Shown in pieces: positions 1-12,159 of a DNA stretch of 64,000 nt (position 1 is the stretch's first letter; the number at the start of each line of letters is the position of its first letter). The stretch is taken from NCBI GenBank assembly GCA_013146195.2, contig CM028379.1, positions 62,689,631-62,753,630 of the forward strand, in the 5' to 3' direction. The notes beneath the pieces are model-generated. The model had not been told where the DNA came from and ran no database searches. It saw only the letters and a program-made list of their open reading frames with translations. This DNA is from Codonopsis lanceolata. Its lineage: Eukaryota; Streptophyta; Magnoliopsida; Asterales; Campanulaceae. The translations under genes were made by a program, and so were the position numbers.

Positions 1-199
1 AAATGTTGGTTTAAAAAGTTTTAGATTAAATACTTCTTATTACAAATAGAATAGATACATGTATCTTACATGTATAACAAAGTATTCTAGTCTTATTACC
101 AATAGAAGAAATATATCATACATTGGTTAAAAATTGATGTTGGTTTTAAAAATACTATTATTACCAATAGAAGAGATGTATTATACATTGATTAGAAAG
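1..199. repeat. AT-rich minisatellite, left part
   Basis: Degenerate tandem units of roughly 65-95 bp. Each has a segment like ATTATTACCAATAGAAGA, then ATGTATCWTACATTGGTTAGAA and GATGTTGGTTTTAAAA. The array stops at the G1 insertion and resumes at 27914 in the same phase (TSD GAAAG at 195-199 and 27909-27913). No coding capacity is visible. It is the oldest layer of this part of the window. Confidence 0.8.
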
Positions 200-2166
200 T
201 GTAATACCCCGTTTATTTTAATTAAAAATATTAATTTGTATTGATTAATAATTAAATTTTTGTTTTGAACCTATTTAGTAATTAGTTTAATTGGGTCGGG
301 CTAGGCCCACTTTTGACTAAAATTTTAATAATAATTCTACATTAAGATTACTTAATTAATTCCAGTTAAATTACGTTAGGATTTGGTTAGGGTTAAAAAG
401 CTAGTAGGGTTTTACTTATATACATAATGTGTTAAGGAGGGAGAAAACCCTTACCCCATAATAACTATCTAGCGGCAGAGAGAGGATGAGAAAAAAAAAA
501 GAAAAAAAATGGCAGGCGAAACAGAGAAGCAAGAGAACAACGACAATTTGAGGTAAGAAACATATTTATCTTAATTAGTGGTTGTGTTAGAATATTTATA
601 TATTCTTGTATACGTGATTGTTAGAACACACAATTGGTTATATATTGTAATGGTGGGGTATGATTCTGATTGATTAATGGAGGACAATAAAAAAAAGGGG
701 ATTGATGTGAGACAGTAGATGAAGAGTATAGGTATTTAATTGTTTAACTGTTAGGTTATAAATTGTGTGCATGGAACAGTGTGTTCTGTGATGTGTCTGC
801 ATGTGTGTAGGTTTTGGAAACAATAAAAAAAATGTGTGTGTGTGTGCAGAGAGAGTAGATGTCTACCTATTGCAAAGGGAGTAGATGTCTAGGTTTGTAT
901 GTGTGTGTGCTAGTGATTAAAAAAAAGTCCAAATCGGTGGGCTAAACGGTAGGAAGATATGATATTAGTGCATGTGACATTTAAAAAAAAATGGGTATTG
1001 AACAGTATCATGTGGGTATACATTTTATAAGCAAGGGTAAATTAATCTAATTACATGTTTGTTAGGGTACTTGTCAAGAAGATAATTATGATTTAGTATT
1101 AAATTAATTATTAGATTTAATATTAGCTAGTAATTTGTGTTACGTTGAAATTTTAGATTCGGGTAATCGAGCTTAGTACGTGTTGGAGTTTATCGTTGTT
1201 AAGCATATCAAGGTAAGTGATTACGTTTCTTTTAGGTTATTTGCAAAAGTATAAAAATACTTTTAATGTTAGGCTTCCACTATTCTTGAATAATTCATTC
1301 TTTCATTTGCCATACCCGACCTCGTATCCGTAGTTGTTTTAACTCTGTTGTTAGCCTTTGTTGAATATCTTCGTTATGATTTCGTTATCGCAATTTTCGT
1401 GCTTAAACTTGTTCACATGAAATGCTTTTTATTCTCGAAAAATCTATTTCGTATTTGTCAACTTATCGACATACTCCTTTGTATTGAAAATAATGATTTG
1501 CAATACAAGTATTGGTTTGATAGTGGTACATTTATAGTACCATCTAAGTTTTGAAAATAATTATGATCACTAAGTATGAACAACCCGTCACGGGGATTAC
1601 GTGATAAACAATGAAATTAATTAAATTGCACCACTTGGTCCGTGAGTGCGGTAATCCAAATATACCTAAATATTTTACCATTCGGGGGATTTGTGTACCC
1701 TACGGGGGATTTGCGTACCCTTTGGGGGATTTGGTTCTTGGTCAATAGACCCCTACGTGATCTAAATAAATTTTTTTTGATCTTCGGTTATTACTAGCTG
1801 GTATGGGATAGTCAGTAATGACAAACTTATTTGATCAATATTTTGTTTTGTTTGAACTCTCCATTTAAAAAGATTTTTTTTGTCATTCGATACCTATCTT
1901 TTGATTTTGGCAAGCTATCAAATATTTAAACTCTATTTTACATATCTACCTTTTAGGGCGTATTTATATGTTTTAGAATTTAATAGAGACATGGTTAATT
2001 TAGTAAACTTTTGTTTCCTAATTTATTTTGGATGACTGTATTTTAAATTAGAGACTTGTAATTCTAGTTGGATGGCGTTTGATTTAGTCTTTATTTAAGT
2101 TTGAATTTGTAGTGACGTGGCCAGATGTGGGTCCAAAAGGGCCGGACCTGAGTTTGGGGCGTTACA
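200..2166 (+). repeat. G1 5' LTR
   Basis: Starts TGTAATACCCCG and ends GGGGCGTTACA, and aligns over its length with 25765-27908. The TATA region (TATATACATA, 418-427) looks mutated compared with TATATAAATAG in the 3' LTR. It contains a 20-bp direct repeat (GGGGGATTTGCGTACCC type) at 1681-1734. It lacks about 165 bp that the 3' LTR has near 27534-27696. Confidence 0.92.
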
Positions 2167-2169
2167 GAT

Positions 2170-2181
2170 TGGTATCAGACC
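2170..2181 (+). other. G1 primer binding site
   Basis: TGGTATCAGACC lies three bases after the 5' LTR. It matches the initiator-Met tRNA 3'-end complement (TGGTATCAGAGCC in intact plant elements) with small differences. Confidence 0.85.
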
Positions 2182-2377
2182 TTAGGCTTCAGATCCGATT
2201 AGTCTTAGCATTAGAATGGTAAAAGTTGGAGACGACGAGAGAATAAGATTATAATGTTGTATACCATTGGCTACTAAGTAGTAATAAGTTTTGATAATAG
2301 CTAAGTTATGATCTAACAAATGATTAAGGAAATGATTATTTCATTAAAAACTGATGTACTTCTGTTCACTTGTAGGA

Positions 2378-2833
2378 ATGGCGCGTAAAACAACGGTTCG
2401 GAAGTCTGTTGCCTCGCCTCTGGAAGTTACCGAGAGAATGTTAGCTAGGACACACCATAAGCTAATTGAAGTAGAGAGGATCATAGAAAAGTTGAGAAAA
2501 GAGAAAAGAGAGCTAGAGACTCAACTGCGAAGACAAACACAGGTGTTAAAGGATGTCCAGTACACTATGCATAAGCCTCATGATGATATCACATAGTCTA
2601 AGGCACAAAATTGAGAGATGCACCTCAGACTCTGTGAGACGCAACGGAGTTTTGAGGAAACGTGGGATGCACTCCAAATGGCCATAGATAATGGTCCAAA
2701 CATAGAAGAGGATCCAGGCTCCAAGGAAGGAGCTGAAGATGAAGACATCGTCGACATAGAAGTTGATGCCAACTCTGTGGCTCACGTGGGGGTGCAGGCT
2801 AGCGCTAATGTCGTTCATAATAATGATTATTCT
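2378..2833 (+). pseudogene. G1 small pre-gag ORF (ORF0), coiled coil, interrupted by S1
   Basis: An ORF in one frame starting MARKTTVRKS, upstream of gag. Residues about 20-60 are strongly charged and heptad-like (ERIIEKLRKEKRELETQLRR), predicting a coiled coil. The C-terminal half is acidic (EEDPGSKEGAEDEDIVD). In-frame stops at 2594-2596 (TAG) and a TGA about seven codons later break it, but the frame resumes. S1 inserted after the codons NNDYS; the same frame continues at 20546 and ends at TAG 20585-20587. Total length would be about 165 codons. I do not recognise the family. A TTGTAG acceptor-like site lies just before the ATG. Other reading: chance ORF in a leader, made less likely by the frame continuing across the insertion. 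Confidence 0.6.
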
Positions 2834-4054
2834 TGTTGATACTTATTGTATTTAGATTTATATATGCTCATACATTACACTAAGTTTTATACATCAGTGG
2901 CTAATTGGGCTGCGTATCGATTAGCGTGGCAACTGTGTATAAAACTTTGCCTATTATAGCTTTTATAGGACTTCAACAGTTCGGCGGAAGACCTCTTCAA
3001 AGCTTCACCTTCAAGACCGCTACAACATACAAGCTACAGACCTTGTCTACACTCGGTCAAGATCATGACGTGTCCAGTCAAGCAATTCATGATGGATCAA
3101 TTCAAGCTTATCCTTATTATCAATTAAATTTGAATTAAGACATTCCCTAACATCTCAGATCGGCAAAGTAGCTTCCGAGCGAGAAGACTTTTCACAGCGG
3201 CGAGGATCGCCACCTCATCGTGCAACAACTCTCGAGATCGCAATCCATTGCCCAACTTCGTAAGATCTCGGTACCCCATTCCGCTCGATATGCGTGAAGA
3301 CGAAATTCTTGATTGACCCCATGCATTTAATGCATTCAACCTAATAAGTCATTAAGTCTTCGTCTTCTCCAACGGATCTCGAGAATGCACTGTTATAAAT
3401 GCTTGCCATTAAAGGCGAAGAAAACAACTTTGACACTCGGCAATTGCTCAAAACATACTACAACTCTAAGTCTTATTCTTCGCATTCAAGAGATCCTCAA
3501 TGCATCGAGAAGTCCTCGTCAACAACAAGAAGTCGTGCATCAAAATTTATTGTTTTTACTTCTTGTTGCTTTCATTCAAACAACTATATTTTGCAAATTA
3601 AATATCCTGTTTCACGATATTTAATTCCTTAACCCCAAACACAAGTCAATATTTTGTACACGATCCATTGGGAATATTCTTTGCAATAGATCTAGTGGAA
3701 AACATAGTGCACTATTTAAATCCAAGGTTGGCGCGCTTGGTGGTGGGCGTATCACTCTTTATAGTGTGAACCATCCCAAAATACTTGTGTTAATTCTTTT
3801 TACGCATGCCGCTTATTTAACCGCTTATTACATTATTTATCTTTACCCTTTACTGAGAAACTTAAGTAACTTGTTAAGGTCTACCAGGTAGTCCTTATCG
3901 GCGGACTTGAACCAACTTCATTGAAAGACTTTCGCTACTTCAATCTTTTCAATAGATTGAAAGTACCTTTCAAAGAACTTACTTAAAAGTTTTTAAGTGT
4001 ATAATAAGTTATTCAACCCCTTCTAGCTTATTATTGTGCCCGTTGGGACCCACA
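2834..4054 (+). repeat. S1 5' LTR
   Basis: 1221 bp, from TGTTGATACTTATTG to GGGACCCACA. TATA-like TATAAAT at 3394-3400. Compared with the 3' LTR (19271-20540) the middle part (about 3150-3430) differs mainly by one- or two-base losses and swaps at CAG/CTG sites, for example CCTGCTC versus CCGCTC. That is unlike ordinary divergence. Confidence 0.93.
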
Positions 4055-4056
4055 AT

Positions 4057-4068
4057 TGGTATCGAGCC
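4057..4068 (+). other. S1 primer binding site (altered)
   Basis: TGGTATCGAGCC, against the expected initiator-Met form TGGTATCAGAGCC kept intact in S3 (46020-46032). One A of a CAG is missing, the same change seen at many CAG sites in this region. Confidence 0.8.
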
Positions 4069-4121
4069 TTACTATTTGAAAACAGGTTTTCCGATATTAA
4101 ACTCTTGAGAGATTCAATCCA

Positions 4122-5579
4122 ATGGCACAAACACACTACATCTTTGCCTACATCTAATGCCAACCACGTCCCAATCGACCGAAGGCCATTTCGATGTATG
4201 GAAGGATAAGGTAATGCGCTTATGAACTCTATTGACAAAGATTATGGAAGTGTGTTACCGGCAGACAACATGTACCAATGAAGGCCAACCTTCTAGCCTC
4301 CATCGCTGGAATCCTCGAAGTTCCCAAAGAAGAATCAGAATGAACAGAGGATCTACGTAAACCGGTAGAGCTTGACAAAAGCAATCAATATCATTACTAG
4401 CTCTCTAGACACAAGCACATACCAAACCAGTGATCCGATGTACAACCCAAAAGAGATGCTGGAAGCTCTTGTGGAATACTTGGAAGGAGACCAAGACACA
4501 AGAGATAAGAAAATACACATACATCCAGCAGCTTGACTCCTTCAAAAGGATCCAAAGGAAACCTTGAGACAAGCATGATGCCTTCAAGAGGTAATTAATA
4601 GTCGCTCTCTTGGTAAAACTTATGACAAAAAGGAAATGAACATGAGGTTTCTAGGCTCTCTAGGTAGTTTATGGCATGTTAAGACCAGCTATGAAAGAAT
4701 CCAAAAACTTAAACGAGATGACTCTCTAGTAGCAAGTTTGAAGGTTTATGAGCTCAAGTAAATCAAGCCTCAGAGCAGGACAAACAGCCGAACGTGGTCC
4801 TTGCCCATGGTCCAAGAAAAACCATCAAGGAAAACAAACCTTCCACTTCCTCCTGTGAAAGCGATTTTCTCACGTATGAACAATTTGCTATGTTTGTAAA
4901 ACGTTTTCAAAAATTTGCAAAATATGGAAGGAAGAACATACACCAACAGCCTTTTAGAAAGACTGGTGAAAGCTCATCTAAGGAAGAGCTTGTGTGTTAC
5001 AACTGTAGAAAACCTGGTCACTTTGCCTCCAAATGTCCAAAGCCAAAATTTGAAGCATACTGACAACCCTCTTATAAAAAATTTCAAAAACAAAAGGGTA
5101 TGTTGGCAGAAGACATAGAAGACAAACAGGTTGCTACATGGTTTGAGACTGATTCAGAAGAGGAAGAGGATGATTGTGAGCGAGCTAACATATGCTTAAT
5201 AGCTCATGATTCAGGTCCCACCTATGACTCTGAAAATGAAGTCGAAATTTCACCTAGTCCCTTGGATAAAAGTGAGACCAACAGTGACAGCTTCAGTAAG
5301 GAAGAACTTCTCAAGGATAATCAAGATATGCTTGAAGAATTTAACTCCTTTAGAGTAGCCTATGTAAAACTTGCCAAGAAATGTAAGAAACTTACTGCTG
5401 AGAAATCTCTGATGGCAACTGAGATTCAAACTCTTAATAGCTGTCAACAAGAAAGTATCAAGCTCAAAGGAGAAAACAAATTCCTTTGTGACAAAATTGA
5501 ATGTCTAACTGAGCACATCAAAGGACTTGACCTAGAGAAAATTGCATTGCAAAAGACAATTAACTCCTGGAACAGCTAG
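4122..5579 (+). pseudogene. gag: S1 gag, 5' part, split by L1
   Basis: Capsid/nucleocapsid precursor of the Sirevirus. It starts at ATG 4122 (MAQTH), which S2 also has at 36249. The N-terminal third is frameshifted. Clear sequence starts near 4794: a TYEQFAMFVKRFQKF block and a CCHC knuckle CYNCRKPGHFASKC at about 4999-5040. An in-frame TGA at 5061-5063 (a sense codon in S2) interrupts it. From 5100 an acidic stretch and a long coiled coil follow (FSKEELLKDNQDMLEEF onward), typical of Sirevirus gag. The frame reaches 5577, where L1 is inserted; TAG at 5577-5579 is created by L1. Gag resumes at 11372 in the same frame. Confidence 0.85.
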
Positions 5580-5675
5580 ATCCCTTGGATTACCACAAGC
5601 TGCTACAGCAATCCTAAAAGTTTCTCTCTTTAAAAGTTTCTCTCCCAACCCTAGTGCCGTCTTGTTCTAGCCTTT

Positions 5676-7116
5676 ATGGCGGCGGCTTCTGCCGGCGCTG
5701 ATCCTCATCCGGCGCCCCCCTCTCCCACCCATAAACAATCCTTTGCTTCTATAGTTTCTCCCCAACCCTCTACCTTTGTTCCCCTTATCCCTACCTCAAC
5801 ATTTAAGGGAGAACCTTGTTTACGTTTGACTCCTGATCTTATTAACCTTCTAGCCAAGCCTTTTAATCTCACTCTAGTGGGTAAATTCTCTCATGGCCGA
5901 CCTTCCATGGAAACCCTCCGTAAGAATTTTCTCACACTAGGTCTTAAGGCTGATGTGACACTTGGTCATTTGGATCCGAAGCATGTCCTTATTCCGGTTC
6001 ACCATGAGCATGATTACCAACGTTTATGGATCAAGGACCAATGGTTCTTAGGATCCTATCCTATGCGAGTTTTCAAATGGACGCCAGATTTTCGGCCGGA
6101 GGTGGAGAGCCCAATTTTCCTGTTTGGTTTGAATTGCCCGGCCTCCCAATCTATCTTTTTCATAAACAAGCCTTATTCTCCATTGCTAGCCTCCTTGGTA
6201 AACCACTCCTGCTCGATAACCCTACTGCCTCTCTATCCCGCCCTAGTGTTGCTAGGGTTTGCATCGAAATTGATCTCACAAAGCCTCTACCCAAACGTAT
6301 TTGGATAGACTGTGTAGTGAACGTGAAGGATTCTGGCAGCATGTTCTTGCTGAGAAGCTTCCCCTTTATTGCAATTTTTGTCATCGACAAGGCCACGAGG
6401 GTTCCTCCTGCAAGATAAAGAATCCATCCACTGGTAATCATACGCATGAGGCTGCTCCTACTGCTAATATCCCGTCTGTTCCTCCCCCTTCGTTGCCCAG
6501 TAAAATGGTTTGGAAACAGGCGGCTATTCAAGCCCATGCAGATCCTGATCCCCATCAACCCCCCTCCGTTGAGCCTGTTGCAGTCTCTTGCTCGTCATTG
6601 GACAATGCTCAGTTTGATCCCCATGCAGCTAACACTACCTCTTCAGCCCCCCAAAACTCTAATCCTAATCCAAGCCATGACAAACAAAACCCTAATCCTG
6701 TAAACCCTAATCCTGCAAACCCTAACATTGTGCCTGACCAAAACCCTAATCCTTGTTTTGAAAACCCTAGCTATTCGCATGTTAATCTTAGCTCCTCTAC
6801 TGCCCAAGACTGTGCTACAAAATCCTCCACTTTGCCTTCTAATCCAGATTCTGGCCTCCCTCATAATGTGCCTTCTTCTTCTTCTATCCCAGACCCTATT
6901 ATTGTTGGTGATGGCCCTGATCCGATTTTAGTCTCCAACTCCTTTGTAGTGCTAAATGATATTGATGAAGATGATAATGACCAAGTGATCGGTTCTTCTT
7001 CGGATCCTAGCCCTCCGGTGACTAAGGCCAAGAAAAATATTCCTCCTTCAGATCGTCTACTTCAATCCAAGTCTAAATCTGCAACTTCCTCTCCCTCGGT
7101 TTTGCATGGATATTAA
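5676..7116 (+). pseudogene. LINE ORF1, nucleic-acid-binding protein, two frameshifts
   Basis: ORF1 of plant L1 elements binds the element RNA. Start MAAASAGADPHPAPP at 5676. The N-terminal part (to about 6100) reads in one frame through LVGKFSHGRPSMETLR, a DUF4283-like block. It then needs a shift near 6110 (PNFPVWFELPGLP continues in another frame) and a second near 6310. The CCHC knuckle CNFCHRQGHEGSSC lies at about 6367-6410. The C-terminal part is proline/asparagine-rich with repeated NPNP and ends HGY at TAA 7114-7116, overlapping the ORF2 start by 11 bp. About 480 codons in all. Confidence 0.88.
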
Positions 7117-10100
7117 GGCATTATTTTGGAATGCCCGTGGGGTTGGGAACGATCCTACTGTGTCTCGTATTAAATAGCTTATCAAGTTGCACAAAATCTC
7201 CCTTCTTGCTATCTTTGAACCCATGATAGATCTGTATAGAATTAAATTCATTCGCCGCCGTCTTAAATTTCAATTTTGTATTTCCAATTCTGTTAGTACT
7301 ATTTGGGTTTTTGCTAAATCTGTTTTTTCTTGCTCTCTAGTGCACAGTTCCATCCAACAAGTCACCATCAATGTTCGACATTACTCTTGGCAACATTCAG
7401 CTATAGTCTCTTGCGTTTATGCCAAATGTGATGTTCAGGATCGCCAGATTATATGGACATAATTAATGGATATTTGTGCTCAACATAATAATTCTCCTTG
7501 GCTAGTAGGAGGAGATTTTAATATCATCTTGGACCCTTCCGAGAAATCAGGTGGCCGAGGTTGGGATAAAGAAGGTGCATTGGATTTCCACGCAAGTAAT
7601 GCTGCCTGTGGTCTCTCTGATCTTGGATTCTCAGGCACTAAATACACTTGGTGGAATAAGAGAGAAGCAGGCGCTACAATTCACTAGCGCATTGATCGGT
7701 TTCTTTGTAATTCTTATTGGCTGGATAAGTTTCTCGTCTTCTTCAGTCCAGCATTTAAATCGTACGTGCTCTGATCATACTCCGCTGCTTCTTTGTATAT
7801 CGCCAATTGGTGGCCCAACAGCCAGACCGTTCCGTTTTCTTAATGTCTGGACCCGTCATGACACTTTTCTCTCGGTGGAGAGAACAACCTGGAACTCCAC
7901 TTCCTCGGGTCGGCCTATGGTGCTCTTCTCCAACAAACTTCGAGCTACCAAGCAGGCTTTACGGGATTGGAATAAATCAGTGTTTGGGAACATCTTTCAT
8001 GCCGTCTCTATCGCAGAAGAAGATGCTTTAGAAAAAGAGCTTCTTTTCGAGCTCAATCCATCCAGTGAAAATAGAGCTGCCCTCTTACGAGCCCAAGCTA
8101 TTCTGCGAAAATCTCTTTCTAATGAGGAGGCTTATTGGCGTCAAAAATCCAAGGTCCAATGGTTTAAGGAAGGTGATGAAAACTCTAAAATTTTTCATGC
8201 CTCGGTTCGTCAGTCTCAACGTCGACTTCATATCCACTCCATTCGTAATGCGGACAATATTTTACTTGAAAACGAGGCTGATATTGCCAAAGGCGCTGTA
8301 GACTATTTCCATGATCAACTCATGGCTGACCAACTCCCGCCATCTTTTGATCTTTCTATGATTCCAACTTTGGTCACCGAGGAATGGAATTTAGCTTTGA
8401 TCAGTCCGCCTTCTAAAGATGAAATATACCTGACTATTTCTGGTTTGAACAAGGATAGTGCTGCCAGTCCAGACGGTTTTACAGGCCATTTTTTTGTCTC
8501 TTGCTGGGATATTATTCAAGATGATATCTACTCTTCCATCCTGGAATTTTTTTTCCGGGTTTTCTCTTCCTCGATCCTGGACTAGCACCCTCATAGTCAC
8601 TATTCCGAAGGTTGACTCTCCTTCCTCCTTTAAAGATTTTAGGCCCATTAGCCTATGCAATTTCTGTAACAAAATCATCTCCAAACTGTTGGCCTCTCGT
8701 CTGGCTCAATATCTTCCTCAGCTCATTTCTCCCAACCAAAGTGCTTTTACAAAGGGCAGGGTTATCCAGGACAATATTCTTTTGGCTCAGGAGTTGGTCA
8801 CTTTCTTGGGGAAAAAAATTAATGGTTCCAATATTGTTATCAAACTTGATATGGCGAAGGCCTTTGATCGGGTCTCCTGGGTTTTCCTTATTCAGGTCCT
8901 TCGCAAGTTTGGTTTTCATGAGATATTTCTTGATCTTGTCTGGCGCCTCATTTCAGACAATTGGTTTTCAGTTCTTATCAACGGCTCTCCGTCTGGCTTT
9001 TTTAATTCCTCTCGTGGCCTTCGTCAGGGAGATCCTTTATCCCCAAGTCTCTTTATTCTGGCAGCTGAAGTGCTCAGTAGGAGTCTTAATGATTTGCACT
9101 CTTTGACGCCTCGCTCACGGTTTTCTACCATAAGTGGCTGTCCCGTGGCTTCTCATCTTTCTTTTGCCGATGACGTTATCATTTTTTGCAATGGTAACAG
9201 CTGGTCTATTCGTAAACATATGGAGGTTCTTCAGCTCTATGAACAAATCTCAGGTCAACTCATTAATAAAGCCAAAAGTCGCATTTTCGTCGGCCCCTCG
9301 GTTGGTCCTGATAGGGCTCATCGTATTTCTGATTCTATGGGTTTTCGATTGGGTTCTCTGCCCATAACCTACTTGGGATGCCCTCTTTATTATGGGAGAA
9401 AGTCTAGAAGCATTTTTGATCCTCTCTTTGTTAAACTCCGTTCCAGGGTGGAGTCTTGGTTCGGGACTTTCCTCAATGCGGCAGGTAAAATTACTTTGAT
9501 TAGTCATGTGCTTCAGTCTATTTCAGCCTATCTTCTGGCCTCTTTAGATCCTCCAAAATCAGTGATCAATATGCTAGATCGTGTTTTTGCTAACTTCTTC
9601 TGGAGTGACTCTGATGGCTCTCATAAATCTCATTGGGTTGCTTGGAAGTTTTGTTGCAAACCTAAGTCCCTTGGTGGCCTAGGTATCCCTTCTATCTCTT
9701 CTCTAGTTCAGGCGTATTCTATCAAACTTTGGTGGCGGTTTCGTACCTCTAATAATATCTGGTCTGATTTTCTCAAAGCCCGATATTGCTCTTTAGCGCA
9801 TGCCACTGTCACTGCTAATAAGGGATCCCATGTTTGGCGCCGTCTTAAGTCAATTCAACCTATTGCTGAGCCTCATATACATTGGAATATTGGTATCGGT
9901 GACTGTTCACTTTGGTTCGATAGGTGGCTTCCGGGACAGCTCCTATCTCGGCCTCCTGACTGTGTAGCTTCTCAAGTGAAGGAGTTATTTGATTCTTCAG
10001 GAAATAATCTCAACTCTTTGGATTTTTCTATTCTGCCTGAAGCAGCTAGATCTTTTCTTCTTGGCCATCGCGTTTCTCTTATGTCTCAGCCTGATTCTCC

Positions 10101-11115
10101 TTGTTGGACAGCTACCTCTTCTGGCAAGTTCTCACTTTCTTCGGCTTTATCTGTTAATATGCCGGCAGCTCCTACTTTTCCCTAAGCCAAGTTTATATGG
10201 CACAAAATGCTTCCCTCTCATATTGGTGTCTTTCTATGGCGATTATTCTTAAAACGACTGCCAATTGATGAAGCCCTCACTCACAAAGGTTTTCTTATTG
10301 CCTCCAAATGTGTTTGTTGCTTTCAACATTCTATCGAAACCTTTAATCATCTTTTCATCCATAGCCAGTTGGCCTCTTCGGTTTGGTTGGCTTTTAGCTT
10401 GTCCCATAATCTTCCTATTCTGGGAAATTCTATTATGCATCGGTGCATGGCAGGTTGGCGCTCCAATTCCTCAGCTAATAAGCTTCTTCCCTCTCTCATT
10501 CTATGGCATATTTGGAAGGCTCGAAATGCGATTATTTATGACCACTCTTGTAAGTCTATTCCTTCTCTTATCCATGCAATCTCTCAGGACCTCTTTCTTA
10601 TTATGGGTAGTGGGAGTTTATCTATCCGGCAAAACCAATCTGGCTCCCCTACCTCCTTTGTTATGCGACGACATATTCAAGTTCAAGCAGTTTCTTGGTC
10701 TAAGCCGAATGGATCATTTCTTAAGCTTAATTCTGATGGCGCTAGCCGGGGTAATCTGGGTCCTAGTGGTGGCGGGGGCATCGTTCGTGATTCGGAAGGT
10801 AGAGTTATTTATGCTTTTGCGTCTTTTTATGGCACATTTTCTAATACTATTGCAGAAATTAAGGCTCTTTTTCATGGCGTTTGTTGGCTTCATTCTCATG
10901 GCTATCGTTGCGTGATTATTGAGATGGACTCTAAGATCATTTATAATTGTCTCACTAAAGGTTACCTGCCTCCTTGGCCTCTTCACTACTTTATTCGTGG
11001 TATTTTATCCATGCAAAGGGACTCTCTATTTTCCTTTAGTCACTGTTATAAAGAAGCTAACACTATTGCGGATAGGCTCGCTAATTATGCTGTAGACTCT
11101 CGATCGGACTCATAA
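7106..11115 (+). pseudogene. LINE ORF2: endonuclease, reverse transcriptase, RNase H (broken)
   Basis: Starts MDIKALFWNARG at 7106. Endonuclease motifs: FWNARG, FEP, GGDFNIILDP (7513 onward), SDHTPLL. RT: DFRPISLCN, LDMAKAFDRV, RQGDPLSP and LSFADDVIIF (FADD as active-site variant), about 8640-9200. A zf-RVT-like region lies at about 10090-10400. RNase H at about 10690-11100 has DGAS, AEIKAL, EMDS and ANTIADRLAN. Lesions: TAG 7175-7177, TAA 7460-7462, TAG 7685-7687, a frameshift near 7760, a frameshift at the T8 run near 8548 and TAA 10183-10185. Otherwise full length, about 1,335 codons. Ends at TAA/11115. Confidence 0.93.
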
Positions 11116-11369
11116 TTTTCCTCTCTTGCTGCTTTGCCTCCTATTGTTAGGGGGAATTCTATTCTGGATAGTTGTGGTACCTCTTATGTTCGTATTACTT
11201 AGGTCTTTTTTTTAGCCATTGTATTTCTTTCTCTTTCGAGGTAAGACTCCTCTGTCCCCCCGAATATAAGGGTAAGACTGGTTGTCCCCCTCAAGTTTGT
11301 ACCTTTATTTATTCTATTAATAAAATTATGCAGGGTGCCGCCCCTGTTTCCTAAAAAAAAAAAAAAAAG
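11116..11369 (+). other. LINE 3' UTR, polyadenylation signal and poly-A tail
   Basis: About 235 bp of 3' UTR containing AATAAA at 11319-11324, then A16 at 11353-11368, followed by the second copy of the target duplication. This intact 3' end marks target-primed reverse transcription. Confidence 0.9.
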
Positions 11370-12127
11370 ACTCCTGGAACAGCTCCAAGGATGCCTTCGA
11401 AGAAATCCTTTCTAGCCAAAAATCTAGTAAAGATAAATCTGGCATAGGATATTCAGATGAGCCCAGTATGACATTCTCATCAGTCACAGAGAAAGGTGAA
11501 TCCTCCGAGACTGCTAATGATATCTCTTTCTCTAAACAGACGTTCGGAAACAAAGGGAAACAAGGCCGTGGTTACTCAAGTGTTCCTTATGTCTACCCCA
11601 AAGCTCAGAAAGGAAAAACCAAGATTACTGCTTCAAATAAGAAACCTGAGAAAGTAACGGTAGAGAAACTAAAGTCTGCCGGCAACAACTCTGCTAAGGC
11701 AAAGTCTGCTGGCGGTAGACCTACTAAATCTCTACCGGTGACTATCAAGTTTGTCTATGAAACAGGCAAGGCACCTATGCCTGTTGAAAGTAAACTTAAA
11801 GGTATTCTACCGAATCCTCCTAAAAGGGTAATCAACAGACAAGCCAAAGCTAAGTCTGGTGGTAACATACCTAGGAAGATTCAAAAGAAACCAATTAAGT
11901 CTACCGTCAACAAGCAAACTGAACCAAGAATGGATGTTAAGAAAAAGGATATTCATAATCACTCCTCAGTTAAGGACACTGGCAGTTCTCTATGGAAGTT
12001 TCATTTATGTCATTCTTGCAATTGCCTAGGCCATCTGGCCCCAGAATGCCTGCTAAGGTTCACTCCAAAATCTGAGAGACCTAGTTCTCTCAAGGTTAGG
12101 CAGGTATGGGTTCCAAAATGTTGCTAA
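11370..12127 (+). pseudogene. gag: S1 gag, 3' part
   Basis: Continuation of the gag frame after the LINE (NSWNSSKDAFEEILSS...). It is open to TAA 12125-12127. The region is basic and lysine-rich (KGKTKITASNKKPEKVTVEK). A second cysteine/histidine cluster, CHSCNCLGHLAPEC, lies at about 12007-12050, as in the S2 copy (38320-38360). A gag with a proximal and a distal zinc cluster is unusual for copia elements but shared by S1 and S2. Its last codons differ from S2 by a small indel. Confidence 0.85.
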
Positions 12128-12159
12128 TCCTTAGGACCCAAAAGAAAATAAAGGGGACC

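Larger units (their letters stand above)
5578..11369 (+). mobile_element. L1: full-length L1-type LINE
   Basis: Non-LTR retrotransposon with 5' UTR, ORF1, ORF2, 3' UTR and poly-A (11353-11368). Target-site duplication ACTCCTGGAACAGCT (15 bp) at 5563-5577 and 11370-11384 within S1 gag. ORF1 has a DUF4283-like region and a CCHC knuckle. ORF2 has apurinic endonuclease, RT, a zf-RVT region and an RNase H of the plant RVT_3 type. Both ORFs carry stops and frameshifts, so this copy cannot move itself. Its sequence looks clean, so these lesions are probably real. Confidence 0.95.

Noticed and set aside
4057..4068. tRNA gene
   Set aside because: The similarity is limited to the short primer-binding site; no tRNA body or internal promoter boxes follow.
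6160..6558. Minus-strand ORFs within the LINE
   Set aside because: They are antisense shadows of ORF1, which has recognisable domains on the plus strand.
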